Translations under genes and position numbers: made by a program
From: Ptiloglossa arizonensis
Taxonomy: Eukaryota > Arthropoda > Insecta > Hymenoptera > Colletidae
Direction of reading: 5' to 3'
Assembly (NCBI RefSeq): GCF_051014685.1
Contig: NW_027479672.1
Location: 17,018 to 81,017 of the forward strand
DNA length: 64,000 nucleotides
Part shown: positions 38,146 to 50,560 of the stretch, one piece after another
Numbering within the stretch: the first letter of the stretch is position 1
How the letters are laid out: every line of letters begins with the position of its first letter
The notes under the pieces: generated by a model
What the model was told of the DNA's origin: nothing
What the model saw: the letters and a program-made list of their open reading frames with translations, nothing else
Databases searched by the model: none

Positions 38146-39543
38146 GCCCCATTACAACGGCATGAGTAGTTTTCCCCTAGGCCGTTCTAGTTATTCGTTT
38201 CGAGCATCAGAACTGCGAAAATTTGGAGTTTCTCAAGCGTTTCTTACCTCAAAACTGCCATATCTCGCGAACGGATTGACCAATCCGCAACGTTTCTGTT
38301 GCATCTGAAAGTAGAAACTCGCCCCATTACAACGGTATGAGTAGTTTTCCCCTAGGCCGTTCTAGTTATTCGTTTCGAGCATCAGAACTGCGAAAATTTG
38401 GAGTTTCTCGAGCGTTTCTTACCTCAAAACTGCCATATCTCGCGAACGGATTGACCAATCCGCAATGTTTCTGTCGCATCTGAAAGTAGAAACTCGCCCC
38501 ATTACAACGGTATGAGTAGTTTTCCCCTAGGCCGTTCTAGTTATTCGTTTCGAGCATCAGAACTGCGAAAATTTGGAGTTTCTCAAGCGTTTCTTACCTC
38601 AAAACTGCCATATCTCGCGAACGGATTGACCAATCCGCAAAGTTTCTGTTGCATCTGAAAGTAGAAACTCGCCCCATTACAACGGTATGAGTAGTTTTCC
38701 CCTAGGCCGTTCTAGTTATTCGTTTCGAGCATCAGAACTGCGAAAATTTGGAGTTTCTCCAGCGGTTCTTACCTCAAAACTGCCATATCTCGCGAACGGA
38801 TTGACCAATCCGCAAAGTTTCTGTTGTATCTGAAAGTAGAAACTCGCCTCATTACAACGGTATGAGTAGTTTTCCCCTAGGCCGTTCTAGTTATTCGTTT
38901 CGAGCATCAGAACTGCGAAAATTTGGAGTTTCTCAAGCGTTTCTTACCTCAAAACTGCCATATCTCGCGAACGGATTGACCAATCCGCAAAGTTTCTGTT
39001 GCATCTGAAAGTAGAAACTCGCCCCATTACAACGGTATGAGTAGCTTTCCCTAGGCTGTTCTAGTTATTCGTTTCGAGCATCAGAACTGCGAAAATTTGG
39101 AGTTTCTCAAGCGTTTCTTACCTCAAAACTGCCATATCTCGCGAACGGATTGACCAATCCGCAAAGTTTCTGTTGCATCTGAAAGTAGAAACTCGCCCCA
39201 TTACAACGGTATGAGTAGTTTTCCCCTAGGCTGTTCTAGTTATTCGTTTCGAGCATCAGAACTGCGAAAATTTGGAGTTTCTCAAGCGTTTCTTACCTCA
39301 AAACTGCCATATCTCGCGAACGGATTAACCAATCCGCAAGTTTCTGTTGCATCTGAAAGTAGAAACTCGCCCCCATTACAACGGTATGAGTAGTTTTCCC
39401 CTAGGCCGTTCTAGTTATTCGTTTCGAGCATCAGAACTGCGAAATTTGGAGTTTCTCAAGCGTTTCTTACCTCAAAACTGCCATATCTCGCGAACGGATT
39501 GACCAATCCGCAAAGTTTCTGTTGCATCTGAAAGTAGAAACTC

Positions 39544-39893
39544 GCCCCATTACAACGGTATTAGTAGTTTTCCCCTAGGCCGTTCTAGTTATTCGTTTCG
39601 AGCATCAGAACTGCGAAAATTTGGAGTTTCTCAAGCGTTTCTTACATCAAAACTGCCATATCTCGCGAACGGATAGACCAATACGCAAAATTTCTGTTGC
39701 ATCTGAAAGTAGAAGCTCTCCCGATTACAACGGTATGAGTAGTTTTCCCCTAGGCCGTTCTAGTTATTCGTTTCGAGCATCAGAACTGCGAAAATTTTGA
39801 GTTTCTCAAGCGTTTCTTACCTCAAAACTGCCATATCTCGCGAAATGATTGACCAATCCGCAAAGTTTCTGTTGCATCTGAAAGTAGAAACTC
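39544..39893. repeat. Relic of the divergent lineage inside domain D
   Basis: Monomer 39544 has ACATC, GGATAGACCAATACGC, CAAAATTTCTG and a GAAGCTC tail, and the next starts TCCCGATTACAACGG. These are the signatures of the divergent monomers at 12.4-14.4 kb, about 25 kb away. Partial forms recur at 41292-41466, 44961-45135 and 59132-59481. Confidence 0.75.
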
Positions 39894-40067
39894 GCCCCAT
39901 TACAACGGTATGAGTAGTTTTCCCGTAGGCCGTTCTAGTTATTCGTTTCGAGCATCAGAACTGCGAAAATTTGGAGTTTCTCAGCGTTTCTTACCTCAAA
40001 GCTGCCATATCTCGCGAACGAATTGACCAATCCGCAAAGTTTCTGTTGCATCTGAAAGTAGAAACTC

Positions 40068-42511
40068 GCCCCATTACAACGGTATGAGTAGTTTCCCCCT
40101 GGCCGTTCTAGTTATTCGTTTCGAGCATCAGAACTGCGAAAATTTGGAGTTTCTCAAGCGTTTCTTACCTCAAAACTGCCATATCTCGCGAACGGATTGA
40201 CCAATCCGCAAAGTTTCTGTTGCATCTGAAAGTAGAAACTCGCCCCATTACAACGGTATGAGTAGTTTTCCCGTAGGCCGTTCTAGTTATTCGTTTCGAG
40301 CATCAGAACTGCGAAAATTTGGAGTTTCTCAAGCGTTTCTTACCTCAAAACTGCCATATCTCGCGAACGGATTGACCAATCAGCAAAGTTTCTGTTGCAT
40401 CTGAAAGTAGAAACTCGCCCCATTACAACGGTATGAGTAGTTTTCCCGTAGGCCGTTCTAGTTATTCGTTTCGAGCTACAGAACTGCGAAAACTTGGAGT
40501 TTCTCAAGCGTTTCTTACCTCAAAACTGCCATATCTCGCGAAATGATTGACCAATCCGCAAAGTTTCTGTTGCATCTGAAAGTAGAAACTCGCCCCATTA
40601 CAACGGTATGAGTAGTTTTCCCCTCGGCCGTTCTAGTTATTCGTTTCGAGCATCAGAACTGCGAAAATTTGGAGTTTCTCAAGCGTTTCTTACCTCAAAA
40701 CTGCCATATCTCGCGAACGGATTGACCAATCCGCAAAGTTTCTGTTGCATCTGAAAGTAGAAACTCGCCCCATTACAACGGTATTAGTAGTTTTCCCCTA
40801 GGCCGTTCTAGTTATTCGTTTCGAGCATCAGAACTGCGAAAATTTGGAGTTTCTCAAGCGTTTCTTACCTCAAAACTGCCATATCTCGCGAACGGATTGA
40901 CCAATCCGCAAAGTTTCTGTTGCATCTGATAGTAGAAACTCGCCCCATTACAACGGTATGAGTAGTTTTCCCCTTGGCCGTTCTAGTTATTCGTTTCGAG
41001 CATCAGAACTGCGAAAATTTGGAGTTTCTCAAGCGTTTCTTACCTCAAAACTGCCATATCTCGAGAACGGATTGACCAATCCGCAAAGTTTCTGTTGCAT
41101 CTGAAAGTAGAAACTCGCCCCATTACAACGGTATGAGTAGTTTTCCCCTAGGCCGTTCTAGTTATTCGTTTCGAGCATCAGAACTGCGAAAATTTGGAGT
41201 TTCTCAAGCGTTTCTTACCTCAAAACTGCCATATCTCGCGAACGGATTGACCAATCCGCAAAGTTTCTGTTGCATCTGAAAGTAGAAACTCGCCCCATTA
41301 CAACGGTATTAGTAGTTTTCCCCTAGGCCGTTCTAGTTATTCGTTTCGAGCATCAGAACTGCGAAAATTAGGAGTTTCTCAAGCGTTTCTTACATCAAAA
41401 CTGCCATATCTCGCGAACGGATAGACCAATACGCAAAATTTCTGTTGCACCTGAAAGTAGAAACTCGCCCCATTACAACGGTATGAGTAGTTTTCCCCTA
41501 GGCCATTCTAGTTATTCGTTTCGAGCATCAGAACTGCCAAAATTTGGAGTTTCTCAAGCGTTTCTTACCTCAAAACTGCCATATCTCGCGAACGGATTGA
41601 CTAATCCGCAAAGTTTCTGTTGCATCTGAAAGTAGAAACTCGCCCCATTACAACGGTATGAGTAGTTTTCCCCTTGGCCGTTCTAGTTATTCGTTTCGAG
41701 CATCAGAACTGCGAAAATTTGGAGTTTCTCAAGCGTTTCTTACCTCAAAACTGCCATATCTCGAGAACGGATTGACCAATCCGCAAAGTTTCTGTTGCAT
41801 CTGAAAGTAGAAACTCGCCCCATTACAACGGTATGAGTAGTTTTCCCTAGGCCGTTCTAGTTATTCGTTTCGAGCATCAGAACTGCGAAAATTTGGAGTT
41901 TCTCAAGCGTTTCTTACCTCAAAACTGCCATATCTCGCGAACGGATTGACCAATCCGCAAAGTTTCTGTTGCATCTGAAAGTAGAAACTCGCCCCATTAC
42001 AACGGTATTAGTAGTTTTCCCGTAGGCCGTTCTAGTTATTCGTTTCGAGCATCAGAACTGCGAAATTTTGGAGTTTCTCAAGCGTTTCTTACCTCAAAAC
42101 TGCCATATCTCGCGATCGGATTGACCAATCCGCAAAGTTTCTGTTGCATCTGAAAGTAGAAACTAGCCCCATTACAACGAGTAGTTTTCCCGTAGGCCGT
42201 TCTAGTTATTCGTTTCGAGCATCAGAACTGCGAAAATTTGGAGTTTCTCAAGCGTTTCTTACCTCAAAACTGCCATATCTCGCGAACGGATTGACCAATC
42301 CGCAAAGTTTCTGTTGCATCTGAAAGTAGGAACTCGCCCCATTACAACGGTATGAGTAGTTTTCCCCTAGGCTGTTCTAGTTATTCGTTTCGAGCATCAG
42401 AACTGCGAAAATTTTGGAGTTTCTCAAGCGTTTCTTACCTCAAAACTGCCATATCTCGCGAACGGATTGACCAATCCGCAAAGTTTCTGTTGCATCTGAA
42501 AGTAGAAACTC
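40068..42511. repeat. 21-monomer HOR, copy 1 (14 matching monomers)
   Basis: Ordered markers are CCCCCTGG; CCCGTAGG/CAATCAGC; GAGCTACAG/CGAAATGATTG; CCTCGG; GTATTAG; CTTGG/TCGAGAAC; plain; GTATTAG/AAAATTAGG/GGATAGACC/GCACCTG; CCATTC/CTGCCAAAA; CTTGG; plain; GTATTAG/GAAATTTTGG/GCGATCGG; CCCGTAGG/GTAGGAAC; GGCTGTTC. All recur 3669 bp later (21 x 175 less 6 bp of indels). Copy 1 carries private indels at about 41846, 42170 and 42413. Confidence 0.88.
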
Positions 42512-43736
42512 GCCCCATTACAACGGTATGAGTAGTTTTCCCCTAGGCCGTTCTAGTTATTCGTTTCGAGCATCAGAACTGCGAAAATTTGGAGTTTCTC
42601 CAGCGTTTCTTACCTCAAAACTGCCATATCTCGCGAAAGGATTGATCAATCCGCAAAGTTTCTGTTGCATCTGAAAGTAGAAACTCGCCCCATTACAACG
42701 GTATGAGTAGTTTTCCCCTAGGCCGTTCTAGTTATTCGTTTCGAGCATCAGAACTGCGAAAATTTGGAGTTTCTCAAGCGTTTCTTACCTCAAAACTGCC
42801 ATATCTCGCGAACGGATTGACCAATCCGCAAAGTTTCTGTTGCATCTGAAAGTAGAAACTCGCCCCATTACAACGGTATGAGTAGCTTTCCCCTAGGCCG
42901 TTCTAGTTATTCGTTTCGTGAATCAGAACTGCGAAAATTTGGAGTTTCTCAAGCGTTTCTTACCTCAAAACTGCCATATCTCGCGAACGGATTGACCAAT
43001 CCGCAAAGTTTCTGTTGCATCTGAAAGTAGAAACTCGCCCCATTACAACGGTATGAGTAGTTTTCCCCTAGGCCGTTCTAGTTATTCGTTTCGAGCATCA
43101 GAACTGCGAAAATTTGGAGTTTCTCAAGCGTTTCTTACCTCAAAACTGCCATATCTCGCGAACGGATTGACCAATCCGCAAAGTTTCTGTTGCATCTGAA
43201 AGTAGAAACTCGCCACATTACAACGGTATGAGTAGTTTTCCCGTAGGCCGTTCTAGTTATTCGTTTCGAGCATCAGAACTGCGAAAATTTGGAGTTTCTC
43301 AAGCGTTTCTTACCTCAAAACTGCCATATCGCGCGAACGGATTGACCAATCCGCAAAGTTTCTGTTGCATCTGAAAGTAGAAACTCGCCCCATTACAACG
43401 GTATGAGTAGTTTTCCCCTAGGCCGTTCTAGTTATTCGTTTCGAGCATCAGAACTGCGAAAATTTGGAGTTTCTCAAGCGTTTCTTACCTCAAAACTGCC
43501 ATATCTCGCGAACGGATTGACCAATCCGCAAAATTTCTCTTGCATCTGAAAGTAGAATCTCGCCCCATTACAACGGTATGAGTAGTTTTCCCCTAGGCCG
43601 TTCTAGTTATTCGTTTCGAGCATCAGAACTGCGAAAATTTGGAGTTTCTCAAGCGTTTCTTACCTCAAAACTGCCATATCTCGCGAACGGATTGACCAAT
43701 CCGCAAAGTTTCTGTCGCATCTGAAAGTAGAAACTC

Positions 43737-46186
43737 GCCCCATTACAACGGTATGAGTAGTTTCCCCCTGGCCGTTCTAGTTATTCGTTTCGAGCATCAG
43801 AACTGCGAAAATTTGGAGTTTCTCAAGCGTTTCTTACCTCAAAACTGCCATATCTCGCGAACGGATTGACCAATCCGCAAAGTTTCTGTTGCATCTGAAA
43901 GTAGAAACTCGCCCCATTACAACGGTATGAGTAGTTTTCCCGTAGGCCGTTCTAGTTATTCGTTTCGAGCATCAGAACTGCGAAAATTTGGAGTTTCTCA
44001 AGCGTTTCTTACCTCAAAACTGCCATATCTCGCGAACGGATTGACCAATCAGCAAAGTTTCTGTTGCATCTGAAAGTAGAAACTCGCCCCATTACAACGG
44101 TATGAGTAGTTTTCCCGTAGGCCGTTCTAGTTATTCGTTTCGAGCTACAGAACTGCGAAAATTTGGAGTTTCTCAAGCGTTTCTTACCTCAAAACTGCCA
44201 TATCTCGCGAAATGATTGACCAATCCGCAAAGTTTCTGTTGCATCTGAAAGTAGAAACTCGCCCCATTACAACGGTATGAGTAGTTTTCCCCTCGGCCGT
44301 TCTAGTTATTCGTTTCGAGCATCAGAACTGCGAAAATTTGGAGTTTCTCAAGCGTTTCTTACCTCAAAACTGCCATATCTCGCGAACGGATTGACCAATC
44401 CGCAAAGTTTCTGTTGCATCTGAAAGTAGAAACTCGCCCCATTACAACGGTATTAGTAGTTTTCCCCTAGGCCGTTCTAGTTATTCGTTTCGAGCATCAG
44501 AACTGCGAAAATTTGGAGTTTCTCAAGCGTTTCTTACCTCAAAACTGCCATATCTCGCGAACGGATTGACCAATCCGCAAAGTTTCTGTTGCATCTGAAA
44601 GTAGAAACTCGCCCCATTACAACGGTATGAGTAGTTTTCCCCTTGGCCGTTCTAGTTATTCGTTTCGAGCATCAGAACTGCGAAAATTTGGAGTTTCTCA
44701 AGCGTTTCTTACCTCAAAACTGCCATATCTCGAGAACGGATTGACCAATCCGCAAAGTTTCTGTTGCATCTGAAAGTAGAAACTCGCCCCATTACAACGG
44801 TATGAGTAGTTTTCCCCTAGGCCGTTCTAGTTATTCGTTTCGAGCATCAGAACTGCGAAAATTTGGAGTTTCTCAAGCGTTTCTTACCTCAAAACTGCCA
44901 TATCTCGCGAACGGATTGACCAATCCGCAAAGTTTCTGTTGCATCTGAAAGTAGAAACTCGCCCCATTACAACGGTATTAGTAGTTTTCCCCTAGGCCGT
45001 TCTAGTTATTCGTTTCGAGCATCAGAACTGCGAAAATTAGGAGTTTCTCAAGCGTTTCTTACATCAAAACTGCCATATCTCGCGAACGGATAGACCAATA
45101 CGCAAAATTTCTGTTGCACCTGAAAGTAGAAACTCGCCCCATTACAACGGTATGAGTAGTTTTCCCCTAGGCCATTCTAGTTATTCGTTTCGAGCATCAG
45201 AACTGCCAAAATTTGGAGTTTCTCAAGCGTTTCTTACCTCAAAACTGCCATATCTCGCGAACGGATTGACCAATCCGCAAAGTTTCTGTTGCATCTGAAA
45301 GTAGAAACTCGCCCCATTACAACGGTATGAGTAGTTTTCCCCTTGGCCGTTCTAGTTATTCGTTTCGAGCATCAGAACTGCGAAAATTTGGAGTTTCTCA
45401 AGCGTTTCTTACCTCAAAACTGCCATATCTCGAGAACGGATTGACCAATCCGCAAAGTTTCTGTTGCATCTGAAAGTAGAAACTCGCCCCATTACAACGG
45501 TATGAGTAGTTTTTCCCCTAGGCCGTTCTAGTTATTCGTTTCGAGCATCAGAACTGCGAAAATTTGGAGTTTCTCAAGCGTTTCTTACCTCAAAACTGCC
45601 ATATCTCGCGAACGGATTGACCAATCCGCAAAGTTTCTGTTGCATCTGAAAGTAGAAACTCGCCCCATTACAACGGTATTAGTAGTTTTCCCGTAGGCCG
45701 TTCTAGTTATTCGTTTCGAGCATCAGAACTGCGAAATTTTGGAGTTTCTCAAGCGTTTCTTACCTCAAAACTGCCATATCTCGCGATCGGATTGACCAAT
45801 CCGCAAAGTTTCTGTTGCATCTGAAAGTAGAAACTAGCCCCATTACAACGGTATGAGTAGTTTTCCCGTAGGCCGTTCTAGTTATTCGTTTCGAGCATCA
45901 GAACTGCGAAAATTTGGAGTTTCTCAAGCGTTTCTTACCTCAAAACTGCCATATCTCGCGAACGGATTGACCAATCCTCAAAGTTTCTGTTGCATCTGAA
46001 AGTAGGAACTCGCCCCATTACAACGGTATGAGTAGTTTTCCCCTAGGCTGTTCTAGTTATTCGTTTCGAGCATCAGAACTGCGAAAATTTGGAGTTTCTC
46101 AAGCGTTTCTTACCTCAAAACTGCCATATCTCACGAACGGATTGACCAATCCGCAAAGTTTCTGTTGCATCTGAAAGTAGAAACTC
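43737..46186. repeat. 21-monomer HOR, copy 2 (14 matching monomers)
   Basis: This has the same 14-monomer order as 40068-42511. It has a full-length monomer where copy 1 lost 5 bp, and one extra T at about 45511 where copy 1 lost a C in the same tract. Other private changes are CAATCCTCAAAG near 45975 and TCACGAAC near 46132. After 46186 the order leaves that of copy 1. Confidence 0.88.
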
Positions 46187-47061
46187 GCCCCATTACAACG
46201 GTATGAGTAGTTTTCCCCTAGGCCGTTCTAGTTATTCGTTTCGAGCATCAGAACTGCGAAAATTTGGAGTTTCTCAAGCGTTTCTTACCTCAAAACTGCC
46301 ATATCTCGCGAACGGATTGACCAATCCGCAAAGTTTCTGTTGCATCTGAAAGTAGAAACTCGCCCCATTACAACGGTATGAGTAGTTTTCCCCTAGGCTG
46401 TTCTAGTTATTCGTTTCGAGCATCAGAACTGCGAAAATTTGGAGTTTCTCAAGCGTTTCTTACCTCAAAACTGCCATATCTCGCGAACGGATTAACCAAT
46501 CCGCAAAGTTTCTGTTGCATCTGAAAGTAGAAACTCGCCCCATTACAACGGTATGAGTAGTTTTCCCCTAGGCCGTTCTAGTTATTCGTTTCGAGCATCA
46601 GAACTGCGAAAATTTGGAGTTTCTCAAGCGTTTCTTACCTCAAAACTGCCATATCTCGCGAACGGATTGACCAATCCGCAAAGTTTCTGTTGCATCTGAA
46701 AGTAGAAACTCGCCCCATTACAACGGTATGAGTAGTTTTCCCGTAGGCCGTTCTAGTTATTCGTTTCGAGCATCAGAACTGCGAAAATTTGGAGTTTCTC
46801 AAGCGTTTCTTACCTCAAAACTGCCATATCTCGCGAACGGATTGACCAATCCGCAAAGTTTCTGTTGCATCTGAAAGTAGAAACTCGCCCCATTACAACG
46901 GTATGAGTAGTTTTCCCGTAGGCCGTTCTAGTTATTCGTTTCGAGCATCAGAACTGCGAAAATTTGGAGTTTCTCAAGCGTTTCTTACCTCAAAACTGCC
47001 ATATCTCGCGAACGGATTGACCAATCCGCAAAGTTTCTGTTGCATCTGAAAGTAGAAACTC

Positions 47062-50000
47062 CCCCCATTACAACGGTATGAGTAGTTTTCCCCTAGGCCG
47101 TTCTAGTTATTCGTTTCGAGCATCAGAACTGCGAAAATTTGGAGTTTCTCAAGCGTTTCTTACCTCAAAACTGCCATATCTCGCGAACGGATGGACCAAC
47201 CCGCAAAGTTTCTGTTGCATCTGAAAGTCGAAACTCGCCCCATTACAACGGTATGAGTAGTTTTCCCCTAGGCCGTTCTAGTTATTCGTTTCGAGCATCA
47301 GAACTGCGAAAATTTGGAGTTTCTCCAGCGTTTCTTACCTCAAAACTGCCATATCTCGCGAAAGGATTGATCAATCCGCAAAGTTTCTGTTGCATCTGAA
47401 AGTAGAAACTCGCCCCATTACAACGGTATGAGTAGTTTTCCCCTAGGCCGTTCTAGTTATTCGTTTCGAGCATCAGAACTGCCAAAATTTTGAGTTTCTC
47501 AAGCGTTTCTTACCTCAAAACTGCCATATCTCGCGAACGGATTGACCAATCCGCAAAGTTTCTGTTGCATCTGAAAGTAGAAACTCGCCCCATTACAACG
47601 GTATGAGTAGTTTTCCCCTAGGCCGTTCTAGTTTTTCGTTTCGAGCATCAGAACTGCGAAAATTTGGAGTTTCTCAAGCGTTTCTTACCTCAAAACTGCC
47701 ATATCTCGCAAACGGATTGACCAATCCGCAAAGTTTCTGTTGCATCTGAAAGTAGAAACTCGCCCCATTACAACGGTATGAGTAGTTATCCCCTAGGCCG
47801 TTGTAGTTATTCGTTTCGAGCATCAGAACTGCGAAAATTTGGAGTTTCTCAAGCGTTTCTTACCTCAAAACTACCATATCTCGCGAACGGATTGACCAAT
47901 CCGCAAAGTTTCTGTTGCATCTGAAAGCAGAAACTGGCCCCATTACAACGGTATGAGTAGTTTTCCCGTAGGCCGTTCTAGTTATTCGTTTCGAGCATCA
48001 GAACTGCGAAAATTTGGAGTTTCTCAAGCGTTTCTTACCTCAAAACTGCCATATCTCGCGAACGGATTGACCAATCCGCAAAGTTTCTGTTGCATCTGAA
48101 AGTAGAAACTCGCCCCATTACAACGGTATGAGTAGTTTTCCCCTAGGCCGTTCTAGTTATTCGTTTCGAGCATCAGAACTGCGAAAATTTGGAGTTTCTC
48201 AAGCGTTTCTTACCTCAAAACTGCCATATCTCGCGAACGGATTGACCAATCCGCAAAATTTCTCTTGCATCTGAAAGTAGAATCTCGCCCCATTACAACG
48301 GTATGAGTAGTTTTCCCCTAGGCCGTTCTAGTTATTCGTTTCGAGCATCAGAACTGCGAAAATTTGGAGTTTCTCAAGCGTTTCTTACCTCAAAACTGCC
48401 ATATCTCGCGAACGGATTGACCAATCCGCAAAGTTTCTGTCGCATCTGAAAGTAGAAACTCGCCCCATTACAACGGTATGAGTAGTTTTCCCCTAGGCCG
48501 TTCTAGTTATTCGTTTCGAGCATCAGAACTGCGAAAATTTGGAGTTTCTCAAGCGTTTCTTACTTCAAAACTGCCATATCTCACGAACGGATTGACCAAT
48601 CCGCAAAGTTTCTGTCGCATCTGAAAGTAGAAACTCGCCCCATTACAACGGTATGAGTAGTTTTCCCCTAGGCCGTTCTAGTTATTCGTTTCGAGCATCA
48701 GAACTGCGAAAATTTGGAGTTTCTCAAGCGTTTCTTACCTCAAAACTGCCATATCTCGCGAACGGATTGACCAATCCGCAAAGTTTCTGTTGCATCTGAA
48801 AGTAGAAACTCGCCCCATTACAACGGTATGAGTAGTTTTCCCCTAGGCCGTTCTAGTTATTCGTTTCGAGCATCAGAACTGCGAAAATTTGGAGTTCCTC
48901 AAGCGTTTCTTACCTCAAAACTGCCATATCTCGCGAACGGATGGACCAATCCGCAAAGTTTCTGTTGCATCTGAAAGTCGAAACTCGCCCCATTACAACG
49001 GTATGAGTAGTTTTCCCCTAGGCCGTTCTAGTTATTCGTTTCGAGCATCAGAACTGCGAAAATTTGGAGTTTCTCCAGCGTTTCTTACCTCAAAACTGCC
49101 ATATCTCGCGAAAGGATTGATCAATCCGCAAAGTTTCTGTTGCATCTGAAAGTAGAAACTCGCCCCATTACAACGGTATGAGTAGTTTTCCCCTAGGCCG
49201 TTCTAGTTATTCGTTTCGAGCATCAGAACTGCCAAAATTTTGAGTTTCTCAAGCGTTTCTTACCTCAAAACTGCCATATCTCGCGAACGGATTGACCAAT
49301 CCGCAAAGTTTCTGTTGCATCTGAAAGTAGAAACTCGCCCCATTACAACGGTATGAGTAGTTTTCCCCTAGGCCGTTCTAGTTTTTCGTTTCGAGCATCA
49401 GACTGCGAAAATTTGGAGTTTCTCAAGCGTTTCTTACCTCAAAACTGCCATATCTCGCAAACGGATTGACCAATCCGCAAAGTTTCTGTTGCATCTGAAA
49501 GTAGAAACTCGCCCCATTACAACGGTATGAGTAGTTATCCCCTAGGCCGTTGTAGTTATTCGTTTCGAGCATCAGAACTGCGAAAATTTGGAGTTTCTCA
49601 AGCGTTTCTTACCTCAAAACTACCATATCTCGCGAACGGATTGACCAATCCGCAAAGTTTCTGTTGCATCTGAAAGCAGAAACTGGCCCCATTACAACGG
49701 TATGAGTAGTTTTCCCGTAGGCCGTTCTAGTTATTCGTTTCGAGCATCAGAACTGCGAAAATTTGGAGTTTCTCAAGCGTTTCTTACCTCAAAACTGCCA
49801 TATCTCGCGAACGGATTGACCAATCCGCAAAGTTTCTGTTGCATCTGAAAGTAGAAACTCGCCCCATTACAACGGTATGAGTAGTTTTCCCCTAGGCCGT
49901 TCTAGTTATTCGTTTCGAGCATCAGAACTGCGAAAATTTGGAGTTTCTCAAGCGTTTCTTACCTCAAAACTGCCATATCTCGCGAACGGATTGACCAATC

Positions 50001-50560
50001 CGCAAAATTTCTCTTGCATCTGAAAGTAGAATCTCGCCCCATTACAACGGTATGAGTAGTTTTCCCCTAGGCCGTTCTAGTTATTCGTTTCGAGCATCAG
50101 AACTGCGAAAATTTGGAGTTTCTCAAGCGTTTCTTACCTCAAAACTGCCATATCTCGCGAACGGATTGACCAATCCGCAAAGTTTCTGTCGCATCTGAAA
50201 GTAGAAACTCGCCCCATTACAACGGTATGAGTAGTTTTCCCCTAGGCCGTTCTAGTTATTCGTTTCGAGCATCAGAACTGCGAAAATTTGGAGTTTCTCA
50301 AGCGTTTCTTACTTCAAAACTGCCATATCTCACGAACGGATTGACCAATCCGCAAAGTTTCTGTCGCATCTGAAAGTAGAAACTCGCCCCATTACAACGG
50401 TATGAGTAGTTTTCCCATAGGCCGTTCTAGTTATTCGTTTCGAGCATCAGAACTGCGAAAATTTGGAGTTTCTCAAGCGTTTCTTACCTCAAAACTGCCA
50501 TATCTCGCGAACGGATTGACCAATCCGCAAAGTTTCTGTTGCATCTGAAAGTAGAAACTC
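47062..50560. repeat. 10-monomer HOR (1750 bp), tandem pair
   Basis: Units 47062-48811 and 48812-50560 begin with GGATGGACC/GAAAGTCG and CCAGCG/GCGAAAGGATTGATC and run in the same order through ACTTC/TCACGAAC and a plain monomer. Differences: CCAACCCGC against CCAATCCGC; CATCAGAACTG against CATCAGACTG (1-bp deletion in unit 2); GAGTTCCTC near 48893; CCCATAGG near 50414. The first unit holds the only undeleted TAGTTTTTCG monomer. Confidence 0.86.

Larger units (their letters stand above)
20122..39194. repeat. Domain C: uniform G36/C175 monomers with HORs
   Basis: From 20122 onward essentially every monomer has a G36-type box and ends AAACTC (or AACCTC). Variation is concentrated in CCACATC, CTATATC or CCGTATC (114-116), TGTCGCATC, CGCCTCATT, TTCGATTCG, CTCTAGCG/CTCCAGCG/CTCGAGCG and GCATGAG, and these recur in ordered series. 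No indel was found from 13.03 to 37.30 kb, so the register stays at 175k-3 for about 138 monomers. The first slips in this domain are single-base losses at about 37300 and 39050. No gene or foreign insertion was seen. Confidence 0.85.
39195..47061. repeat. Domain D: CCTAGG-box mutants and frequent indels
   Basis: Monomers are G36/C175 but many have a broken CCTAGG box: CCCGTAGG, CCCTTGG, CCCTCGG and CCCCCTGG. Other local markers are GTATTAG, GAGCTACAG, CGAAATGATTG, TCGAGAACGG, CAATCAGC and GGCTGTTC. Eleven small indels fall between about 39340 and 45511. One monomer (42166) has lost 5 bases from ACGGTATGAG, giving a 170-bp unit. A 21-monomer duplication covers much of the domain. Confidence 0.82.

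Noticed and set aside
39211..39393. 60-codon open frame starting at a real ATG
   Set aside because: The frame is extended by a 1-bp deletion near 39340 and a 1-bp insertion near 39371; it is a frame artefact of the repeat.
47139..49149. Two 86-codon open frames 1750 bp apart
   Set aside because: They are copies of one another through the 10-monomer HOR, and both depend on GGATGGACC. Conservation reflects duplication, not coding constraint.
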